DNA of 9,946 nucleotides from assembly GCA_042569785.1 (NCBI GenBank), contig JBHPGW010000085.1, positions 1 through 9,946 on the forward strand. Reading direction: 5' to 3'. Origin of the DNA: JBHPGW01 sp042569785 (lineage in GTDB: Bacteria > Planctomycetota > Phycisphaerae > Sedimentisphaerales > Anaerobacaceae). Each line of letters begins with the position of its first letter. Within the stretch, counting starts at the first letter, position 1. A program made the translations under genes and the position numbers. Shown here piece by piece: positions 5,443 through 9,946 of the stretch. The notes under the pieces are model-generated. The model saw only the letters and a program-made list of their open reading frames with translations. It made no database searches and was not told where the DNA came from.

Positions 5443-6807
5443 TCACCTGTCAAACCCAAAACTCTCAACACTAAGCAGATCTTTCTTACGCTTAATATTA
5501 AACAGCCACCCGAGCCTGTGAACCATCATCGAGTCAAGGTCCGTCAAAAGCGATCCTGTCTCAGTGACCATTATATTGCTGCGCTTAAGGTCGCCGTGAG
5601 TGACCTTATAGCTTTCAAGTTTTTCAAGGATACGAATTATCTGCTCAGACATCTGCGAGCGTTTCTCTGGACTTATCGTATCGTCAGAGAGAATCGTATA
5701 TAAGTTTTCGCCGTCGACAAATTCAGTCACAATATAAGACGTCCACACGATAGGCCCTTTGCGTCTTTCTATATATGCCAGTGGCTTAGGCGTATCGATT
5801 CCCAGCATCTCCAGCAGATGCCCACACACCCAACCACGCCGAGCCCGTGACCTTTTGATCGTATGACGCAGCGAGTAAATAAAGCCTTTATGATTATACC
5901 GCTTGATCACAATATCTTTACCGTTAAAATTCACCCTGGAAACATAACAGGTATTTCCGTCCTTAAGTATCTGCCCGCCATCCATCAATTCATCTATCTG
6001 CTTTATACACTTGACAGCCATGTCTTTTTCACAGAAACCCCTGTCAAAGACACCGAGATAACCATCGGTTTTGATCTTCAGATACCTTCGAGTCGTTCGC
6101 AGTAACTTTTTCAAAGCTCTTTTAATACCGCTTCTTTTATGTATCGCCATAAGTTTTTGCAGCAGAACCTTATCTGTCTCGTCAAAGCGCCAGCCTCGTA
6201 TCCGCGTATATTCGAGCACAATTTCATCAAGCATAGCCGTATCATCACCGCCGATACAACCGAGAAGCGATGCTAATTGCGAAATGCTTTTTTCTCTCGA
6301 CACTTCCCCATCGACAAATTTCATCTGTCCCGAATCTATCGCAAACACCTTATCGTCGCTCAACAGGAAATTGCCCAGATGCAGGTCTTTCTGCAAAACT
6401 CCTTGTCTGTGCTGCCTTGCCAATTCTGAGCAGATCAGTTTTAACAGATCAAGCCTGTTACTGCGTCCGTCATTATCGAGAAAAACATCCATCGCCGTCA
6501 AAGGATCCGGAATTTTCGCCATCACAAGTACCGGCCCAGCCTGACTCTTTCCATAAAACAAAGGCTCAGGTGCGTTCAACTGACGATCGCGGAGTTTACT
6601 TAACCCGCCCCATTCTTTTTTCAAATGTATGGAGCCATTTAGCTTATGCAGAAATTGCTTTACGATTACATCCCGACCATCCCAGGCAGCATCATAAACA
6701 ACACGGCTGCCAGGTACTTCGCGCAAAACACTCTTACACGTCAGGACAACAGTTTTCTTCTCTGGATAGACGCTCGTAACTGAAAGTTGAAATGGGAATT
6801 CACTCAT
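5443..6807 (-). CDS. Tandem lipopolysaccharide-kinase-like protein (two kinase domains)
   Basis: The 454-residue protein holds two protein-kinase-fold domains of the WaaP/Kdo kinase type, which phosphorylate sugars of the lipopolysaccharide core on the cytoplasmic face. Domain 1 (about 33-200) has the ATP-binding Lys50 in DVIVK, the catalytic-loop motif KDLHLGN (140-146, Asp141) and metal-binding Asp158 in IDSG. Domain 2 (about 285-430) has Lys302 in DIVIK, HGDLKRSN (404-411, Asp406) and TDLD (422-425). Both sets look intact, so both may be active, on different acceptors or positions. There is no signal peptide or membrane segment. The gene begins 16 bp after the stop of the exporter gene and has no clear ribosome binding site, suggesting translational coupling in one operon. 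The exporter neighbour supports an envelope-glycolipid role. The acceptor cannot be read from sequence, and a protein-kinase activity is not excluded. Confidence 0.85.
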   Translation of the reverse strand: MSEFPFQLSVTSVYPEKKTVVLTCKSVLREVPGSRVVYDAAWDGRDVIVKQFLHKLNGSIHLKKEWGGLSKLRDRQLNAPEPLFYGKSQAGPVLVMAKIPDPLTAMDVFLDNDGRSNRLDLLKLICSELARQHRQGVLQKDLHLGNFLLSDDKVFAIDSGQMKFVDGEVSREKSISQLASLLGCIGGDDTAMLDEIVLEYTRIRGWRFDETDKVLLQKLMAIHKRSGIKRALKKLLRTTRRYLKIKTDGYLGVFDRGFCEKDMAVKCIKQIDELMDGGQILKDGNTCYVSRVNFNGKDIVIKRYNHKGFIYSLRHTIKRSRARRGWVCGHLLEMLGIDTPKPLAYIERRKGPIVWTSYIVTEFVDGENLYTILSDDTISPEKRSQMSEQIIRILEKLESYKVTHGDLKRSNIMVTETGSLLTDLDSMMVHRLGWLFNIKRKKDLLSVESFGFDR

Positions 6808-6823
6808 TTAGTTCGTCGGCAAA

Positions 6824-8977
6824 TTAATCTTCTGTACTCATCAACTGTGTCTCGTAAAGACTCTGATACAATGGACACTGTTTTATCAGCTCTTCGTGCT
6901 GACCCTGCGCTACAATTACGCCCTGGTCCATTACTACTATCACATCGGCGCTGATAACCGTACTGAACCTGTGCGCGATTATAAAGCTGGTCCTGCCGTG
7001 CATGATCTCTTCGATAGCTTTATGAATTTTCGCTTCACTGTTCGCGTCGACCTGACTGGTAGCCTCATCAAAGATAAGGATCGGCGGGTTCTTCAGGATA
7101 GCGCGGGCTATTATTATCCTTTGAAGCTGTCCCCCGCTAAGCCCGCACCCATGCTCACCTATTACCGTATTATAACTTTCCGGCAGGGGGCTGATAAATT
7201 CATCCGCGAACGCACGCTTAGCCGCATCTATTATCTGCTCTCTGCTCGCCCCAGGATTACCATAAGCGATATTAGCCGCTATCGTATCGTTGAACGTCAC
7301 AACCTCCTGGGTCACCAGCCCTATCTGATCGCGAAGACTTTTCAACGTAGCTCCGCGGATGTCCTGACCGTCGATCAGGATCGAACCACTCTCGACATCG
7401 TAAAATCTCGGCATAAGATTTACTAACGTAGTTTTACCAGAGCCGTTAGGGCCAACGATAGCTATGTTATGGCCAGCCTGAACCGTAAGATTAACGCCCT
7501 TTAAGACAGGCTCACTGCTGCCGTTATATGAAAATACCACATCCTTGAATTCAATCTTGTTTTTCAACGCACCCATCTCAACAGCACCGCTTTTCTCAAG
7601 TTCCACAGGCTGATCTACAACCGCAAATACTCTTTCCGCAGCAGCGTTAGCTGACTGAACCTTGTTCCAAACATCGCTGGCCTTGCGAATCGATTCTGCA
7701 GCGGTACCAAGATAGATTAGGAGAAGGAAAAAGGAGGTTGAGTCCATATGCCCACGGGTTATCCAGTGAACACCAACCAACAATGCCGCCGAACCCGCTA
7801 TCATTCCCAATATTTCCATAGTGGGCCCGGTGGCCGCCTGAACCTTAGCAATTCGAAGGCTCTGCCGCAAAAACTTCTTATTGATCCCCTTATAAGCTAA
7901 GCTTTCATGTCCCTGCTGGTTATAAACCTTGACAACTCGCAATGCGTTTATAGCCCCATTAAGCCTTCCAAGCATATTAGCACTACTGATAAGAGATCGC
8001 GTCGTATACTTTTTCATCTTTCTGCCGAGAAAAACCGCCAGCCCAAAAGTAAATGGAGCGCAGCAAAGAAATATTATCACCAGTTTCCAACTGATCAACA
8101 TTGCGCCTATCAGACAGCCAAGTGCTTTAAGAGGCTCTCGAAGCGCCTTGCCAAGCAATATCTTAACACCCTTGCCCGTACCACCTATGTCAACTATCAA
8201 ACGATTGATCGTGTCACTGGTTCCTCTGCGAGCAAAAAATCCGATAGGCATTACCATAACATGAGCAAAGGCATCCTCACGCAGAGCGGCTACCGCCACC
8301 TGAACTATTTTTTCGGCAAGATATTTTTGATAGAACGTCGCCACGCAGCGAACAAAGGTAATGACCGCCATTAAACTGATAATCAATACAACCGCTTTTT
8401 CCTTACTGCTCCTGTCTCCGCGAGGAACAAACCCAACCGCCCACCGCGCAAACCCGATCGCACGTTCGATATGCACGGAATTTGTACCGGTATCCAAATG
8501 CAGGATTTTGTGTTCGACTTCACTTCTTTGTTCGTTATAACGTTCCACCGAAACCGTGACCAAACTCTCACTTTCAGCATCTGCCAGGGTTTCAAGCAAT
8601 TCACTCCTGCTTGTTACCGCCGTGCTCTCTGCACCGAATCCAACTATCCTGTCGTTAACTATAAAACCAGCGGCTTGGGCCTTACCTTCATCTTCAACAC
8701 CAACCACAAGAAGGCTTCGAGAAATATTTGCGATATTGCTGTCCATCAGATCAACCGAATCAGGCACATAAAAATCCATCTCATAACGCCAGTCACAGGT
8801 TTTGCGGTCGACCCACCCATGCAGCCCTTCCTGGCCCATCATCACCTTCAACAATGGTATAACCGTCGCGAAACTGCCGGTAAAAAGTACCATTATCACA
8901 ACCGCCGTAAGTACAGCGGCAACCACCCGAGGCCACTGTGGGCGAACATACTTGAATATACGTGTAAACGCGTGCAT
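6824..8977 (-). CDS. MsbA-like ABC exporter with PDZ-like periplasmic insertion
   Basis: This is a half-size ABC exporter (717 residues): membrane domain followed by ATPase, the layout of MsbA lipid A flippase and related lipid or peptide exporters, working as a homodimer in the inner membrane. ATG 8977 is preferred over 9031 because GGAG lies 8 bases before it and the -10 of the predicted promoter falls inside the longer frame. ATPase motifs are complete: Walker A GPNGSGKTT (509-517), Q-loop Gln557, signature LSGGQ (613-617), Walker B ILIFDE (633-638, catalytic Glu638) and switch His669. It is about 135 residues longer than MsbA. The excess sits between membrane helices 1 and 2 (about 45-192), and residues about 87-165 resemble a PDZ domain (VVGVEDEGKAQAAGF, NDRIVGFG, then LVTVSVER). 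That loop would lie in the periplasm. It is followed by the kinase gene, pointing to lipid A or another glycolipid as cargo (inference). Confidence 0.92.
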   Translation of the reverse strand: MHAFTRIFKYVRPQWPRVVAAVLTAVVIMVLFTGSFATVIPLLKVMMGQEGLHGWVDRKTCDWRYEMDFYVPDSVDLMDSNIANISRSLLVVGVEDEGKAQAAGFIVNDRIVGFGAESTAVTSRSELLETLADAESESLVTVSVERYNEQRSEVEHKILHLDTGTNSVHIERAIGFARWAVGFVPRGDRSSKEKAVVLIISLMAVITFVRCVATFYQKYLAEKIVQVAVAALREDAFAHVMVMPIGFFARRGTSDTINRLIVDIGGTGKGVKILLGKALREPLKALGCLIGAMLISWKLVIIFLCCAPFTFGLAVFLGRKMKKYTTRSLISSANMLGRLNGAINALRVVKVYNQQGHESLAYKGINKKFLRQSLRIAKVQAATGPTMEILGMIAGSAALLVGVHWITRGHMDSTSFFLLLIYLGTAAESIRKASDVWNKVQSANAAAERVFAVVDQPVELEKSGAVEMGALKNKIEFKDVVFSYNGSSEPVLKGVNLTVQAGHNIAIVGPNGSGKTTLVNLMPRFYDVESGSILIDGQDIRGATLKSLRDQIGLVTQEVVTFNDTIAANIAYGNPGASREQIIDAAKRAFADEFISPLPESYNTVIGEHGCGLSGGQLQRIIIARAILKNPPILIFDEATSQVDANSEAKIHKAIEEIMHGRTSFIIAHRFSTVISADVIVVMDQGVIVAQGQHEELIKQCPLYQSLYETQLMSTED

Positions 8978-8981
8978 AAAC

Positions 8982-8989
8982 ACTTCTCC
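8982..8989 (-). promoter_or_regulatory. Shine-Dalgarno that sets the start at 8977
   Basis: On the minus strand, GGAGAAGT runs into ATG 8977 with GGAG 8 bases before it. The extra 18 residues of the longer frame have no such site. Confidence 0.6.
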
Positions 8990-9013
8990 AATTACTATAA
9001 AAGATAACGCCAA

Positions 9014-9042
9014 ACAATAGCATACCCCCATACCACGGTCAA
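9014..9042 (-). promoter_or_regulatory. Strong extended -10 promoter for the exporter-kinase operon
   Basis: On the minus strand TTGACC (9037-9042), a 17-base spacer and TATTGT (9014-9019) preceded by TG one base away (extended -10). Transcription would start near 9007, giving a leader of about 30 bases to ATG 8977. It rules out the longer start at 9031, which lies upstream of the predicted transcription start. Confidence 0.7.
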
Positions 9043-9107
9043 GCCAAAATGCCTATTACTAAAGGAATTGAGAACCGCTTATGATGCCGGCTTATCCACC
9101 AATTTGC

Positions 9108-9946
9108 TTAAGACCCTGCTTTGTCGCTGTCGCTGAAACGCTGCTTCCAACCGTCAAGCTTTTTCTTCCAGTTGGGCCTGATCAGATCGGAAGTCTGTAT
9201 TGTTTCGAGTATCTTCAATATCGCTCCAGCATCCAACCCGCCCAATGGCTCGCTCAGGTTTTTCTCTATAGACCCAGCGACCACGCCGTTAGGGTCCAAA
9301 TCGCCTTTGGCAAGCGAGTTTGATATTAACCCTTTCACACCCTCAAGATTCGCCCAACTCCAGTAAACCTCCAACTGCCGGGCAAACAAGTCTTGTCTTT
9401 CCGGCAGTGTTTCGGCATTTTCCCAAAGCCACCCAAGCTGCTTAGCCGCCTGCTCAAAACTACCCGTCTTCTGATACAATTTCGCCAGGTTAGATTTACT
9501 CACTTTTTGTATTTCAAGCTGCTTAGCCGCCTCGGCCTTACGATCCGCGATCTCGTAAAATGAAATTATCTGCTCATCGGACAAGTTTCCTATCGTTTCC
9601 GGCTCACTTAACCTATCCATCCAATTTTTTAAGACAGACGTTTCAGCATCCGTAAATATCCTCAGCATTGAATCCCACGCCGTTCGACTTCCGTTTGTTT
9701 GACGGGTTTTTTCCACTAACCAGTTCAAATCTTCAACACCGCCCACTTTACCTGCAAGCGTGATGATCTTTTTTTGCACAGCTAAGCTTTTATCACCGGT
9801 ATAGTTCCTCAATATACCAAGTCCCTGAGCAGGATCGATATAAATAAGACCTTCTGCCGCCGAGAGACGAACAGAATCTGTCTCGTCTTCCATAGCCTCA
9901 ATAAACAAAGGCTTGAAAAGTTGCGCCGATTCGGCCTTACATACAC
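9108..9946 (-). CDS. HEAT/TPR-like helical-repeat protein, C-terminal part
   Basis: The frame is open to the right edge (278 residues seen, continuing upstream). The first residues in the window, around CKAESAQLFKP, FIEAMEDETDSVRLSAAEGL and ILRNYTGDKSLAVQKKIITLAGKVG, have the helix-helix pattern of HEAT repeats (x-D-x-x-x-V-R-x-x-A-A-x-x-L). Further on, NLAKLYQKTGSFEQAAKQLGWLWENAET is TPR-like. These are protein-interaction scaffolds and no enzyme motif is visible. No membrane segment appears in this part, and the N-terminus (signal peptide or other domains) lies outside the window. It is 130 bp upstream of the exporter gene on the same strand, but a promoter in that gap and the distance suggest a separate transcript. 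No convincing terminator was seen after its stop. A TTG at 9908 is not a real start because the HEAT pattern continues upstream of it. Confidence 0.8.
   Translation of the reverse strand, partial: VCKAESAQLFKPLFIEAMEDETDSVRLSAAEGLIYIDPAQGLGILRNYTGDKSLAVQKKIITLAGKVGGVEDLNWLVEKTRQTNGSRTAWDSMLRIFTDAETSVLKNWMDRLSEPETIGNLSDEQIISFYEIADRKAEAAKQLEIQKVSKSNLAKLYQKTGSFEQAAKQLGWLWENAETLPERQDLFARQLEVYWSWANLEGVKGLISNSLAKGDLDPNGVVAGSIEKNLSEPLGGLDAGAILKILETIQTSDLIRPNWKKKLDGWKQRFSDSDKAGS

Noticed and set aside
7907..8374. Plus-strand frames of 111-178 codons antisense to the exporter gene
   Set aside because: They are shadows of a gene with complete ABC motifs; the translations show no domain.
8978..9031. 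Longer exporter start at 9031
   Set aside because: It would lie upstream of the predicted transcription start; ATG 8977 has its own Shine-Dalgarno and a normal MsbA-like N-terminus.

Overview
The window looks like chromosomal DNA of a Gram-negative bacterium. Support comes from an MsbA-type exporter coupled to WaaP/Kdo-type (lipopolysaccharide) kinases, a NapC/NirT/NrfH-type membrane cytochrome c, and signal-peptide-bearing envelope proteins. Base composition is moderate in G+C. Two features fit Planctomycetota (Phycisphaerae-like) or a relative: a PDZ-like insertion in the exporter's first periplasmic loop and large coiled-coil and HEAT-type proteins. This placement is an inference; no rRNA or other phylogenetic marker is present.

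Left part (1-3054, minus strand): two coiled-coil proteins. The first (start 1327, running off the left edge) is built almost wholly of 11-residue (hendecad) repeats arranged in a higher-order repeat of 146/168 residues. A 365-bp non-coding gap separates it from the second (1693-3054), an exported protein with a signal peptide, an unrecognised N-terminal domain and a long coiled coil.

Middle (3055-5440): a divergent promoter region, then a tetraheme NrfH/NapC-type quinol-oxidising cytochrome with an unusual CX3CH first heme site. It is followed after 31 bp by glucose-6-phosphate dehydrogenase (zwf). A strong TTGATA-17-TATAAT promoter precedes the cytochrome. A GC-rich hairpin sits in the 31-bp gap where zwf meets the convergent kinase gene.

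Right part (5443-9946, minus strand): a two-gene operon from a strong extended -10 promoter. It encodes an MsbA-like ABC exporter with a PDZ-like periplasmic insertion, then a protein of two fused, apparently intact, lipopolysaccharide-kinase-like domains. Together they suggest export and phosphorylation of an envelope glycolipid (lipid A/core). Upstream lies the C-terminal part of a HEAT/TPR-like helical-repeat protein cut by the window edge.

No tRNA, rRNA, insertion sequence, CRISPR array or phage gene was seen. The features most worth following up are the hendecad super-repeat protein, the PDZ-bearing exporter with its tandem double kinase, and the CX3CH cytochrome.
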